From DATBQN01 sp963755825 (GTDB lineage Bacteria; Acidobacteriota; Thermoanaerobaculia; Multivoradales; UBA5704), in contig CAVWLA010000003.1 of the NCBI GenBank assembly GCA_963755825.1, positions 248,001 to 312,000 of the forward strand: a DNA stretch of 64,000 nt. Direction: 5' to 3'. Shown piece after piece: positions 48,201 through 58,432 of the stretch. The stretch's first letter is position 1. Every line of letters starts with the position of its first letter. The notes beneath the pieces are model-generated. The model did no database searches. It had not been told where the DNA came from and was given only the letters and a program-made list of their open reading frames with translations. The position numbers and the translations under genes were made by a program.

Positions 48201-51200
48201 CTCGGCGAGCGGCGACGGCACGCCGGTCAAGAGCGCCAGCTCCGGCGAGTCGGCGAGCGCCGGCACCGCCGTCAGGTCGGGCGCCAGGATCAGCCGGCCG
48301 CCGGCGGCGAGCGGCGCCAGCATCTCGAAGATCGAGACGTCGAAGCCCACCGAGGTCGCCGCCAGCGAGCCCGCCAGCTCCGCCGGCGAAAAGGCGGTGA
48401 GCGTCCAGCGCACCATGTTGATGGCGCTCCGGTGGGCGATCGCCACCCCTTTCGGCAGGCCCGTCGAGCCCGACGTGTACATGACGTAGGCGAGATCCGC
48501 GTCGCTCGCCGCCGAGGCGCTCGGGCGCGCGGCCGCGGTCGCCCCGTTGCGCGGCAGCTCGGCGTCGAGCAGCACGGTCGGCCCGGCGAAGTCGAGCCGC
48601 GCCGCGACGGCGCTCTCGGTGAGGAGGACCGCCGCTCCGCAGTCGGCGAGGAGATGCGCCAGGCGCTCGCGCGGGTGGGCGGGGTCGAGCGCCACGAAGG
48701 CGCCGCCCGCCGCGAGGATGCCGAGGACGCCGACCAAGAGCTGCGGCCCGCGCTCGACCGCCAGGCCGACCCGCACCTCGGGGCCGACGCCGAGCCCGCG
48801 CAGGTGGTCGCCGAGCCGTTGCGCGCGCTCGCCGAGGGCGCCGTAGGTGAGCCGCCGGTCGCCGCCGACGACCGCCACGGCGTCCGGGATGCGCGCCGCC
48901 TGCGCCGCGACGAGCTCCTCCAGGCGCGCGCCGGCGGGCCACGCCGCCGCGGTGTCGTTCCACTCGACGACGAGCTGCTGGCGCTCGGGCGGCGAGAGGA
49001 GCGGCAGGTCGGCGAGCCGGACCGCCGGCGAGGCCGCCGCGGCGGCGAGCAGCAGGTTGCGGAAATGGCCGAGCAGGCGGTCGATCGTCGCCGCCTCCCA
49101 GAGCGCCGACGGGTACTCGGCGCGCAGCACCCAGCCCGCCGCCGTCGGCGAGAGGGCGACGCTCAAGTCGAACTTCGCGGTGCCGCTGTCGCTCGGCCGC
49201 GGCGTCAGCACGAGGCCGCCGGTGGCGCGCGCCGGCAGCGGCTCCTCGACGACGAGCGCCACCTGGAAGAGCGGGTTGCGGCCGAGGTCGCGCTGCGGCG
49301 CCAGCTCCTCGACCAGGCGCTCGAACGGCAGATCCTGATGCGCGTAGGCGCCGAGGCAGGCCCGCCGTACGCGGCCGAGGAACTCGGCGAGCGGCGGATC
49401 GTCGCCCGTCTCGGCGTCGAGCACCAGGGTGTTGACGAAGAGGCCGATCGAGCGCTCGACCTCCGGCCGGCGCCGGTTGGCGACCGGCGAGCCGACCGCG
49501 ATGACGTCGGCGCCGGTCCAGCGCGCGAGGAGCGCCTGGAAGGCGCCGAGGAGGCCCATGAAGCGGGTGATCCCGTGCTGCCGCGCCAGGCGGTCGAGCG
49601 ACGCTGTATCCGCCGCGCCGAGAGGGAGCCGCCGCGAGCCGCCCGCCGAGCCGCGCCGCTCTCTCGGGTGGTCGAACGGCAGCTCGAGGGCGGGCAGGCC
49701 GCCGAGGCGCTGGCGCCAATACGAGAGCTCGCGAGCGGGCGCCGCGCCGCGGAGCCATTCGTCCTGCCAGGAAGCGAAGTCGGCGTACTGCGCCGGCAGC
49801 GGCGGAAGATCGGCGGCGGTGCCGTGATCGGCGGCGGCGAGCGCCGGGTAGAGCGCCGCGAGCTCGTCGAGGAAGAGCCCGAGCGACCAGCCGTCCGCCG
49901 CGATGTGGTGGAAGGTGGCGAGGAGGCGGTGCTCGTCGGTCGCCAGCCGCAGCAGCGCCACCCGCAGCCCGGGCTGGCGGGAGAGGTCGAACGGCCGCCG
50001 GGCCTCCTCGCGCGTCAGCCGCTCTCGCTCGGCGGCGCGGTCCGGCGCCGGCAGCGCGGCGAGGTCGATCGCCGGAAGGCTGGCGCTGCCGGCAGTCGGC
50101 AGGAGGCGCTGCAGCGGCTCGCCGGCCGCCGCCGGATCGAGGGTGAAGACGGCGCGCAGCACCTGGTGGCGGCGGGCGACCGCGCCGAGCGCCGCGGCGA
50201 GCGCCGGCACGTCGAGCGGCCCGGCGAGGTCGAGCGCTCCCGGCATGTTGTAGGTCGCCGTCCCCGGCTCGAGCTGCTCCAGGAACCAGAGGCGGCGCTG
50301 CGCCGCGGAGAGCGGCAGCGGCGCGCCCAGCGGACGCTCGACGGCGACGATCGGAGGCAAGGCCGGCGCCGTCTCCACCGCGCCGCCGGCGAGCCGCGCC
50401 GCGAGGCCGGCGACAGTCGGCGTCGAGAAGATGGCGGTGAGCGGCAGGTCGACCCCGAAGAGGCGCGACACCTGGGCGGCGGCGCGCGTGGCGAGGAGCG
50501 AGTGGCCGCCGAGGGCGAAGAAGTCGTCGTGGATGCCGACCCGCTCGCGGCCGAGGAGGCGGGCGAAGAGATCGGTCAGCAGCTCCTCGCGCGGCTCGCG
50601 AGGCGGCGCGTAGCCGTCGTCGGCCAGGCCCGCGGCGCCCAGCGCGCTCGCCTCGCCGGCATGCCGCGCCAGCGCGGCGCGGTCCACCTTGCCGCTGCCG
50701 CTCTGCGGCAGCGACGGCAGCGCCAGCCAGGCGGCGGGGACGAGCGGCTCCGGCAAGCGGCCGGCGAGGAAGGCGCGGAGGTCGGCGGGCAGCTCCGGCG
50801 CCACGAAGGCGACGAGCCGCCGCGCGCCGTCGGCGCCGGCGAGCGCCAGCACCGCCGCCTGGCGCACCGCCGGGTGCTCGGCGATCACCGCCGCCACTTC
50901 GCCGGGCTCGATGCGGAAGCCGCGGATCTTCACCTGGTCGTCGAAGCGGCCGAGGTAGTCCAGCCGGCCGTCGGCGAGCAGCCGCGCGCGGTCGCCGGTG
51001 CGGTACATCCGCGCTCCTGGCGGGCCGAAGGGATCGGGGACGAAGCGCTCGGCGGTCCGCTGCGGCTGGCCGAGATAGCCGCGGGCGAGGCCGTCGCCGG
51101 CGAGGAAGAGCTCGCCGGGGAGGCCGGCGGCGAGCGCCTCTCCCCGCGGCCCGAGCACCCGCGCGCTGCGGTTGGCGAGCGGCCGGCCGATCGAGACCAG

Positions 51201-54200
51201 CGCCGCGCCGCGCGGCACCGCCGCGCCGGTCGAATAGGTGGTGTCCTCGGTCGGCCCGTAGAGGTTGACCACCCGGCCGATCTGGGGATGGGCGTAGATG
51301 CGCGCCGCCAGCTCCGCCTCCAGCCGCTCGCCGGCGAGGTTGACGGTGCGGAGACCCGCCGGCAGCGGCCGGCCGACCAGCTCGGCCATCGGCGAGGGGA
51401 CGGTGTTGACGAGCGTCACCTCGTTCGCCGCCGCGAGGTCCGCGAGCGCCAGGACGTTGGGGACGAGGATGGCGCGGCCGCCGGCGGCGAGGGGGACGAA
51501 GATCTCGAAGATCGAGAGGTCGAAGCAGACCGAGGTCGCCGCCAGCACCCCCGCCAGGTCCTCCGGCGGAAAGGCGCCGAGCGCCCAGCGGACGAGGGAG
51601 ACGGCGCTGCGGTGCTCGATCCCCGTCCCCTTCGGCCGCCCTGTCGAGCCCGAGGTGTAGATGACATAGGCGAGATCGCGGTCGCCGGCGCGAGCCGCGG
51701 CGGCTACCCCATCGCCAGGGGCGATGGCGCTCGCCGGCCGCTCAAGCCGACCGACTCGATCCATCCGATCGATCAGCAGCACCGGCGCGGCGAAGAACGG
51801 GAAGCGGCCGGCGAGCGACGAATCGGTCAGCAGCACCTCGGCGCCCGAGTCGGCGAGCATCAGCTCCAGCCGCGCCTGCGGATAGGTGGGATCGAGCGGC
51901 ACGTAGACGCCGCCGGCCTCGAGCACGCCGAGGATCGCGGCGACGAGGTCCGGAGTCCGCGGCAGGCAGAGGCCGACCCGCCGCTCGCGGTCGATGCCGA
52001 GCGCCGCGAGCGCCGCCGCGATCTCGCCGGCGCGGGCGGCGAGGGCGCCGTAGCTGAGCCGCACCCCGGCGCCGCTCCCCGCCAGCTCGCCGGCGACCGC
52101 CACGGCGTCCGGGATGCGCGCCGCCTGCGCCGCGACGAGGTCGTGGAGCCGCGCGCCATCGTCCATCCAGCTCGCCGCCGAGTCGTTCCACTCGCGCTCG
52201 ATCTGCTGGCGCTCGGGCGCGGTGAGGAGCGGCAGCGCGTCGACGGCGGTCTGCGGCTCGGCCGCGGCGGCGGCGAGGAGCGCCGCCAGGTGGCCGAGCA
52301 TGCGCTCCGCGGTGGTGGCGTCGAAGAGGTCGGCGTTGGCGGTGAGCGACAGCCCGAGGCCGCCGCCGGCGAGCTCCGCCGCGGCGAGCGAGAGCTCGAG
52401 CTGCGCCCGGCGCTCGGCGAGGGCGACCGAGGTCAGCTCGATGCCGCCCACGGCCAGCCGTGCCCCCGCCTCGCCGAGGGCGAAGGCGCCGAGGCCGGGA
52501 TCGTCGCCGGCGCGGTGCGGCTGGACGGCGAGGAGGACCTGGAAGATCGGCGGCCGCGCCGGGTCGCGCACCGGCCGCACCATCTCGGCGGCGAGGACGA
52601 AGGGGTAGGCCGCATGGTCGAGGGCGGCGTGCGAGGCCTGCCGGGTGCGGGCGACGACCTGGCGGAAGCTCGCTGCGCTCGGCACGCCCGCGGCGTCCGG
52701 ATCGGCAGCCGCCGCCGGGCGGAGATCGGCGCGCAGAGCGACGGGGTTCACGAAGTAGCCGACGACCTCGCCCCACTCGGGGGCGCCGCGGCCGGAGGTG
52801 GGGACGCCGATGGCGAAGTCGTCCTGCTCCGCGTAGCGGCCGAGCTGCACCTGCCAGGCCGCCGCGAGGACGGCGAAGAGGCTGGCGCTCTCCGCCGCGG
52901 CCAGCCGGCGGAGGGCGCCGCCGAGCGCCGGCGGCAGCTCGACGCCGCGCGCCACGCCGCGCCAGGTCTGCAGCGGCGGCCGCGGGCGGTCGGTCGGCAG
53001 CGCCAGGTCGGGCACCGGGCCGCGCTCGCCGGCGAGCTCCCGGCGCCAGAAGTCACGCAGCCGCTCGCCCTCGGCGCCGGCGAGCCGCTCCCCCTGTCGG
53101 CGCGCGAAATCGGCGTCGGAGGGCCGCGGCGCGGTGAGATCGGTCGCCGCCGCCGGCCCGAGGAGCCGCGCCAGATCGCGCGCCATGATCCCCAGCGACC
53201 AGAAATCGGCGACCAGGTGATGGACGGCGAGGAGCAGCACCGCCTCCTCCGCGGCGCCATCGGCCGGCCGCAGCAGCCGCACCCGGACGAGCGGACCCTT
53301 CTCGAGGTCGAACGGCCGCCAGGCTTCGGCGACGAGGCGGGCGGCCAGGCCGGCGGCGTTCTCGGCGGCATCGTCGGCGGCGAAATCGAGCCCGCCGGAG
53401 CCCGCCGCCTGCGTCCGCTGCACCGGCTCGTCGCCGACCGTCGGGAAGATCGAGCGGAGCGCCGCATGGCGTTCCACCAGCCGCTCCATGGCCCAGCGCA
53501 GGCGCCCGGCCTCGAGACCGCGGCCGCGGAGGCGCGCCGCGACGACGATGTTGTAGGCGCCGGCGGCCGGCGCCAAGCGCTCCAGGAACCAGAGCGCCCG
53601 CTGTCCGATCGAGAGCGGCCGATCCGCCGCCGGCTCGATCGCCGGCTGGATGGTGACGTTCGTCTCAGGCGCCGCTGCCACCTCGGCCTCGCCGTCGAGA
53701 GCCGCGGCGAGCGCCGCGGCCAGCTCGCGGGCGGTCGCTCCCTCGAGCAGATCGGAGACCGCCAGCGGCGCCCCCACCGCCGCCTCGACGGCCCCCTGGA
53801 TCTCGACGGCGGAGAGCGAATCGAGGCCGAGAGCGGTGAGCGGGCGGTCGCCGGCGACGGCCTCGACCGGCAGGCCGAGCGCCGCCGCGGCGCGCTCGCG
53901 GAGGAGCAGCTCCAGGCGCGCGGCGCGCACCGCCGGCGGCAGCCGGCGGATCGCGGCCGGCGAGTTCGCGGGGTGGGCCGCCGCTGGCTCGGCCGCGCGG
54001 GCCGCGTCGGCCATCTCAGCGGTATCGGCCGGGTCGGCCGCCGGCTCCGCCGGGCCGCTCCGCCAGAGGACGGCCAGCTCGCCGGCCAGGTAGCTCTCGC
54101 GGCAGGCGAAGCGCTGCACCTTGCCGCTCGAGGTCTTGGGCACCGTGCCGGCGCGCACCAGGATCACCTCGTGCGGCTGCACCTCGTGATCCTCGGCGAC

Positions 54201-55880
54201 CGCCTGGCGGATCGCCGCCGCCAGCGCGCCGAGCTCGGCGCCGTGCCGGCGCTCGACCTCCTGCACCAGGACCAGGCGCTCCTCGGCCGCGCCGGCGCCG
54301 GTTTCGACCGCGAACGCCGCGCCGCCGCCGGGGCGCAGCTCGGGGTGGCTCATCTCCGCGCTCAGCTCGAGGTCCTGCGGGTAGAGGTTGCGGCCGCGGA
54401 CGATGAGGAGATCCTTGCTGCGGCCGGTGACGAAGAGCTCGCCGCCCTGCACGAAGCCGAGATCGCCGGTGCGCAGGTAGGTTCGCGAGGAGCCGGCGAG
54501 CCGGGCGCCGAAGCAGAGCGCCGTCGCCTCCTCGTTGCGCCAGTAGCCGCGGGCGACGCTGTCGCCGGCGACCCAGATCTCCCCCACCGCGCCCGCCGGC
54601 AGCTCGCTCGCGGTCGCCGCGTCGACGATGGCGATGCGCTGGCCGGCGAAGGCGCGGCCGCTGGCGACCAGCCGGCGCACGGTGCCGGCTGCCGGCCCTT
54701 CACCCGCAGCCGAGACTGCCGAGACGCCGGGTGTGGCCGGCACCGCCTCGCCGCCAGCCAGCGCGGCGGCGTCGACCTCGACGACGCGGGCGAGCTCGGC
54801 GCCGCTCGGCGCCCTGGCGCGATCCGCTCCGGCGACGAAGAGGGTCGCCTCGGCGAGGCCATAGCAGGGGTAGAAGGCCCGCCGGCGGAAGCCCTGCGGG
54901 GCGAACGCCGCGGCGAAGCGCTCGAGGGTGCCGGCGCGCACCGGCTCGGCGCCGTTGAACGCCACCCGCCAGCTCGACAGATCGAGCCCTTCGCGCTCGG
55001 CGGGTGGCACCTTGCGGACGCAGAGGTCGTAGGCGAAGTTGGGACCGCCGGCGATGGTGCCGCGGTAGCGGTCGATCGCCTCCAGCCAGCGCCGCGGCCG
55101 CTGCAGGAAGGCGACCGGCGACATCAGCACCGCCTGAGCGCCGGCATGGAGAGGCTGGAGAACGTTGCCGATCAGCCCCATGTCGTGGTGGAGCGGCAGC
55201 CAGCCGACGACGACGGAATCGGCGTCCACCTCGAAGGCCTCGCCGATCATGCGCTCGTTGTGGAGGAGGTTGGCGTGGGTGACCATCACCCCCTTGGGCG
55301 CCGAGGTCGAGCCCGAGGTGTACTGCAGGAAGGCGAGAGCGGCCGGCTCCGGCGGACGGAGAGAGGGCAGCTCGCCCGGCGCCCGGTTGCACGAAGCGGG
55401 GTCGGTGGCCAGGAAGCGCACGGCGGCGAGCTCGGGGACGCGCTCGACGAGGGCCGGCGCCTGGGCGGCGAGAGCGCCGGTGGTGAGCGCCGCCCGCGGC
55501 CGCGCGTCGCGGACGATCGAACGCAGGCGCGCCTGGGAGCGGTCGTTCAAGCGCGGTGGATAGGCCGGCACCGCCACCGCTCCGGTGTAGAGGCAGGCGA
55601 AGAACGCGACGACGAAATCGAGCCCCGGTGGGTAGAGGAGCAGCGCCCGCTCGCCTGGCGGCGCCGCTGCCGCCAGCGAGGCCGCGATGGCGCGGGCGCG
55701 TCGATCGAGCTCGCCCCAGGTGAGGCGCTCGACGGCGTCCTCCGATGCTGGGCCGCCGCCGGCGGGGCCCGCCGAGACGAACAGGTAGGCGGCGCGATCC
55801 GGGTGCTCGGCGGCGCGGGCGCGCAGCAGGCCGGCGAGGGTTCTCGGCCGCACCTCGGAGCGAACGATGGAGCCCGTCAC
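36291..55880 (-). CDS. Giant lipopeptide synthetase: FAAL-ACP-(C-A-T)x4-C-A(MT)-T
   Basis: A 6529-residue first enzyme of the assembly line. Approximate residues: FAAL 1-600, ACP Ser near 688, C1 745-1190, A1 1210-1740, T1 near 1793, C2 1840-2285, A2 2300-2790, T2 near 2856, C3 2910-3355, A3 3370-3880, T3 near 3938, C4 3995-4440, A4 4455-5010, T4 near 5061, C5 5110-5555, A5 5565-6370 with a methyltransferase inserted at 5700-5930, T5 near 6419. No E, Cy or TE domain is seen. Hand-read pockets: A1 DLFNNALTY (Ala, exact), A2 DVFTNGLTY (Ala-related), A3 DVEEAGVIT (acidic, perhaps a basic residue), A4 DVQFMAHAV (Pro-like), A5 DLYHLALVW (Cys-like). The start is GTG at 55880 with a GAGGAA element upstream. 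The last 75 residues are charged and low-complexity (RGRRRRADGRG, GRGDDDE) and may dock to the PKS. A divergent promoter region separates it from a diiron oxidase gene. Confidence 0.94.
36510..40515 (-). other. NRPS module 5 (C-A[MT]-T), Cys-like pocket, interrupted A domain
   Basis: C5 is an ordinary condensation domain (HHIAADGWS), not a heterocyclase. The A domain is split: its A2 region (HYVPLDPAWP, residue about 5657) and its A3 loop (HTSGSTGEPKA, about 6012) are separated by a methyltransferase. Its pocket D-L-Y-H-L-A-L-V-W is nearest the Cys code DLYNLSLIW (6 of 9), and the following GGATETSVWSN segment is also seen in Cys-type domains. T5 reads GGSSLLL, with Ser replacing His. Limits are approximate. 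Confidence 0.7.
38010..38725 (-). other. SAM-dependent methyltransferase domain inserted in A5
   Basis: About 235 residues of class I methyltransferase: FVSSFTGEPF at the start, the SAM loop VLEIGSGAGLLLWEM, the acidic GLDPSA, then GSFDLIVLASTVQFFPG and LAPGGALLVADV. The sequence resembles the N- or C-methyltransferases of NRPS systems. It sits between core motifs A2 and A3. What atom it methylates is not readable. Confidence 0.8.
40590..43870 (-). other. NRPS module 4 (C-A-T), predicted Pro
   Basis: The pocket D-V-Q-F-M-A-H-A-V resembles the Pro code DVQLIAHVV (6 of 9). The surrounding HNHYGPSEAH segment is also typical of Pro-activating domains. C4 has HHIISDAWS, with Ala in place of Gly. 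Limits are approximate. Confidence 0.65.
43940..47130 (-). other. NRPS module 3 (C-A-T), acidic pocket
   Basis: The pocket is D-V-E-E-A-G-V-I-T, with Glu at positions 239 and 278, which suggests a basic side chain such as Orn, Lys or Arg. I recall no exact code. C3 has HHIATDGWS and T3 has GGHSLLATQ. Limits are approximate. Confidence 0.5.
47205..50345 (-). other. NRPS module 2 (C-A-T), Ala-related pocket
   Basis: This module is very close to module 1 outside the pocket: both share IYAHPQI, LNLYGP and AVPRGA segments and RSA...MVRW or LVRW. The pocket is D-V-F-T-N-G-L-T-Y, differing from Ala at three positions. Core motif A5 reads YGPAEN in place of YGPTE. A small residue is likely, but not assigned. 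Limits are approximate. Confidence 0.65.
50390..53640 (-). other. NRPS module 1 (C-A-T), predicted Ala
   Basis: The condensation domain joins the acyl chain to the first residue (HHLVADFWS). The pocket D-L-F-N-N-A-L-T-Y is the remembered alanine code at all nine positions. T1 has GGHSLLATR. Limits are approximate. Confidence 0.8.
53690..55880 (-). other. Lipid-loading didomain: fatty acyl-AMP ligase plus ACP
   Basis: The ligase has YTSGSTSAPKGVMVTHANL and LPLHHDMGLIG, signatures of the FAAL family that adenylates fatty acids and passes them to an ACP rather than to CoA. It ends with TSSGKVQRFACR. The following carrier has LGLDSLSAVEI, the acyl-carrier form, not the GGHSL peptidyl form. The next condensation domain has HHLVADFWS. 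The product should therefore start with an acyl chain. Confidence 0.9.
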
Positions 55881-56230
55881 CGGGCGGAATTCCTCGCCGC
55901 GGCGCGCGCGCGGTGGCCCGCCGGGTGCGCGCGGTCAGGATTTCCTTCGCCTCGAGCCGGCTGAACGTGGAGTCTGTGCAAGTGATCCATTGCTCTCAAG
56001 CAGATGTAGTCCGGTGTAAACGGCGGAGGCGGGGGCCTCGGATCTACCCGAATCGTGCAGCCGATCTTCCCATCCGAGACAAACCATTGTCCCGCCTCCG
56101 CGATTCCAGCGCACGAAGAAGAGGAGAGTACAATCGCCGCGATGGCGGGCGGAGAGACCCGTTTCCGCGGCGACAAACGCCCTGGGGGCATCCGCCCACC
56201 CGACACGACCACGGACGAAAAGGAGTGCGC
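55881..56230. promoter_or_regulatory. Divergent intergenic region between the synthetase operon and the diiron oxidase gene
   Basis: This 350-bp region is distinctly less GC-rich than its surroundings, especially around 55965-56030 and 56075-56135. It must hold the start signals of both the 44-kb minus-strand operon and the plus-strand gene. A TACAAT at 56129-56134 could be a -10 element for the plus-strand gene, but its -35 is poor. On the minus strand a TTTACA near 56015-56020 could be a -35 element. AAAGGAG at 56218-56224 is the plus-strand ribosome site. No gene is seen. Confidence 0.4.
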
Positions 56231-56923
56231 ATGCAGGGCATCACAGAACGACTCGAAGAGAATCCGCTCCGTAAAGAGCTCATCCACCATCCCTTCTTCA
56301 AAGAGGCGAAGAGCTCCGAGCTGACGCGCGACCAGGTCGGGGTCTTCCTCGGCCAGTGGTGGCATCCCCTCCACTACTTCCCCAACTTCCTCTCGCGCTC
56401 GATCGACGCCGTGCCGACGCTCGCGATCAAGACCAAGCTGTGCAACATCCTCAACCAGGAGCTCGGCGAGGGCGACCCCAGCAAGGCGCACGAGGAGCTC
56501 TACATCTCCACTATGGAATCCGCCGGCTTTGACCGCGCGACGGTCGCCGAGGCGGCGCCCTTCGAGGAGACCCGCCGGATGATCCAGCGCTACCGCGAGG
56601 CCTCGTCCGAGCGCCTCTCCGCCCTCGGCTTCGTCTACGGCACCGAGACCGCCGACCTCGCCATGGTGGCGGGGATGGGCAACGCCGTGCGCAAGGTCTC
56701 CGGGGTGAAGGATCTGCCCTGGGTCGACATCCACATCGAGCAGGAGCCCAACCACGTCGAGCAGGCGAGCGGCGCGGTCGACTCCGGCTTCACCGAGCAG
56801 GAGATCGACCAGATCGAGGCGGGTGCCGAGGAGATCTGGAGCCTCTGGATCTCCTTCTTCGACCGCCTGCGCAAGGAGTTCAAGAACCAGCAGGTGCCGA
56901 TGGAAGCGGTCGCCACCGCCTGA
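56231..56923 (+). CDS. Heme-oxygenase-like diiron oxidase (iron-containing redox enzyme family)
   Basis: A 230-residue all-helical protein of the TenA/PqqC/CADD-like fold. The six ligands expected of heme-oxygenase-like diiron oxidases can be placed: E77 and H87 (NQELGE ... KAHEEL), E139 (YGTETADL), and H168, E172, H175 in HIEQEPNH, the H-x3-D/E-x2-H pattern. Family members oxidise fatty acids, amino acids or amines (UndA, SznF, BesC and CADD are examples), often inside biosynthetic clusters. ATG at 56231 follows AAAGGAG by 6 bases; an in-frame extension upstream lacks support. It is divergent from the FAAL-NRPS gene and followed by a strong terminator, so it is its own transcript. Its substrate is unknown; the loaded acyl chain or an amino acid building block is possible. 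An older annotation style would call it TenA-like. Confidence 0.8.
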   Translation: MQGITERLEENPLRKELIHHPFFKEAKSSELTRDQVGVFLGQWWHPLHYFPNFLSRSIDAVPTLAIKTKLCNILNQELGEGDPSKAHEELYISTMESAGFDRATVAEAAPFEETRRMIQRYREASSERLSALGFVYGTETADLAMVAGMGNAVRKVSGVKDLPWVDIHIEQEPNHVEQASGAVDSGFTEQEIDQIEAGAEEIWSLWISFFDRLRKEFKNQQVPMEAVATA

Positions 56924-56950
56924 TCCGTCCTCCGCGTTCGGCAGCTCCGA

Positions 56951-56984
56951 GCCCCGGCACCACGGTGCCGGGGCTTTTCTTTTC
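56951..56984 (+). terminator. Rho-independent terminator after the diiron oxidase gene
   Basis: A perfect 10-bp stem GCCCCGGCAC/GTGCCGGGGC (56951-56960 and 56965-56974) with a CACG loop is followed by TTTTCTTTTC. It begins 27 bp after the stop codon. There is no A-tract on the other side, so it serves the plus strand and not the converging TPR gene. Confidence 0.93.
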
Positions 56985-56992
56985 TCCCTGCC

Positions 56993-58432
56993 TCAGCGGC
57001 CGGCGAGGTGGCCGCGGCCACCGTCGGCCAAGGCGGTGAGGCCGATGAAGGCCGGGTCGGCCTTGAGGCTCTTGAAGACGATGTCGACGCGCGCCTCCTC
57101 CATCTCGCGGCTGCGCACGGCGTCGAGCCTCTCGTAGGTGTAGAAGTGGCGGCGCAGGAGCGCCAGGGCGCGGCCGCGCTCGCCGAGCTGGGCCCAGATC
57201 GCCGCCAGGTTGTAGGAGGCGGCGAGGAGCCCGTCGTGCTCGCGGGCGATGCGCGCCGCCTCCTCGGGTTTGCCGAGCTGGACGAGGAAGGTGGCGGCGA
57301 AGATCTGGTTGTACTCGTCGCGCGGGTCGAGCGCCATCGCCTTCTCGACGTAATCCTGCGCCTTGCCGGCGGCGCCCTCCGAGCTCCAGTAGACCGCCAG
57401 GTTGCGGTAGGTGAGGGCGAGCGGGTAGGCGAGGAGCGACTCCTCGAACATCGCCAGACCCTTCCCGAAGTCGCCCTCGTGGATGGTCATCTTGCCGAGG
57501 CCGTGGAGCGCCACGGCGCGCGACAGCGGATCGGCCGGCATGGCGAGGAGCCGGTCGAATGTCGCCCGCGCCCGCGCCCAGTCGCCGGTGTGGTGGCGCT
57601 CGAGCTCGCCCAGGTAGCGCAGCGGCACCGGGTCGGCCGGATCGATCCGGTGCGCCGCCTCATAGTGGCGCTGGGCGTCGGCGATGCGCAGGTCGTTCTC
57701 GGCCCGCAGGCCCTCGGCGAGCGCGTGCGCGATCGCCTTCTCCGTCGCCGGACGCTGGTCGGGCAACGGCCCGTTCGCGCCGGTCTGCTCGGGCACCGGC
57801 CGGCCGAGCTTCTGCAGCTCCTTGGCGGCCTTCTTCGCCGCCCCCTCATCGAAGCAGCGCTCGGCCCAGAGCTGGGTGAAGGCGGCGGCCGCGGCGTCCT
57901 TGTCGCCGTGCTGGGCCTTGTCGCGGGCGGCGTCGAGCGTCGCGTCGGCGGCGCGCTCGTGGCGCTTGATCCCCTGCCGCAGCATCTTCTCGACGTCGTC
58001 GACGTCGAGCGGTTTGCCATACCTGCCCGGCGCGCGGCCGAGCTCGCTGCCGTCGGCGGCGACGACCAGCACGGCCACGGAGTCGGCCGGCGCGACGTTG
58101 AGCTTCTGGCGCAGGGCGGCGTTGTCGACCCTGACGACGCTCAAGGCGACGCAGCGCGCGGCGGCGAGGGTGAGCTGTCGCGAGTTCTGCAGACCGGAGT
58201 CGTGCTCCTCCTGCGGCGAGGTGGGGAACCAGTAGAGGACGAGCGCTCCCGCCGGCGCCGGGTCGCCCGCAGCGAGGGCCTTCCAGGGCACCGGATAGAC
58301 CTCGAGATCCCGCTGCGGAGCGCCGCCGCGCGGCGAGATGCCGCCGACCCCGCCGCCTCCACCGCCGCCACAGGTGGCGACGACGGGGCCGCCGAGGAGG
58401 ATGAGAGCGAGGGCGAGAGCGCAGCTTTTCAT
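56993..58432 (-). CDS. Thioredoxin-like/TPR-repeat lipoprotein, function unknown
   Basis: A 479-residue exported protein. The signal sequence ends at a Cys (PVVATC) followed by a run of Gly, suggesting lipid anchoring, although Thr before the Cys is unusual. Residues about 45-150 look like a thioredoxin fold (ALVLYWFPTSPQ, VDNAALRQKLNVAPADSVAVLV, DGSELGR) but lack a CxxC pair. The rest is helical TPR-type repeats (AEGLRAENDLRIADAQRHYEA, YRNLAVYWSSEGAAGKAQDY, YNLAAIWAQLGERGRALALL). Such proteins usually act as scaffolds in the cell envelope. ATG at 58432 follows AAAGGAAA and starts the signal peptide; the frame continues upstream to 58681 without a better start. It converges on the diiron oxidase gene and is divergent from a small secreted protein. 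Confidence 0.75.
   Translation of the reverse strand: MKSCALALALILLGGPVVATCGGGGGGGVGGISPRGGAPQRDLEVYPVPWKALAAGDPAPAGALVLYWFPTSPQEEHDSGLQNSRQLTLAAARCVALSVVRVDNAALRQKLNVAPADSVAVLVVAADGSELGRAPGRYGKPLDVDDVEKMLRQGIKRHERAADATLDAARDKAQHGDKDAAAAAFTQLWAERCFDEGAAKKAAKELQKLGRPVPEQTGANGPLPDQRPATEKAIAHALAEGLRAENDLRIADAQRHYEAAHRIDPADPVPLRYLGELERHHTGDWARARATFDRLLAMPADPLSRAVALHGLGKMTIHEGDFGKGLAMFEESLLAYPLALTYRNLAVYWSSEGAAGKAQDYVEKAMALDPRDEYNQIFAATFLVQLGKPEEAARIAREHDGLLAASYNLAAIWAQLGERGRALALLRRHFYTYERLDAVRSREMEEARVDIVFKSLKADPAFIGLTALADGGRGHLAGR

Noticed and set aside
43287..55964. An open plus-strand frame of about 4225 codons opposite the giant synthetase gene
   Set aside because: It is an antisense shadow caused by extreme GC at third codon positions. 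Its translation is Arg/Gly/Ala-rich without any domain, while the minus strand encodes a full set of NRPS motifs.
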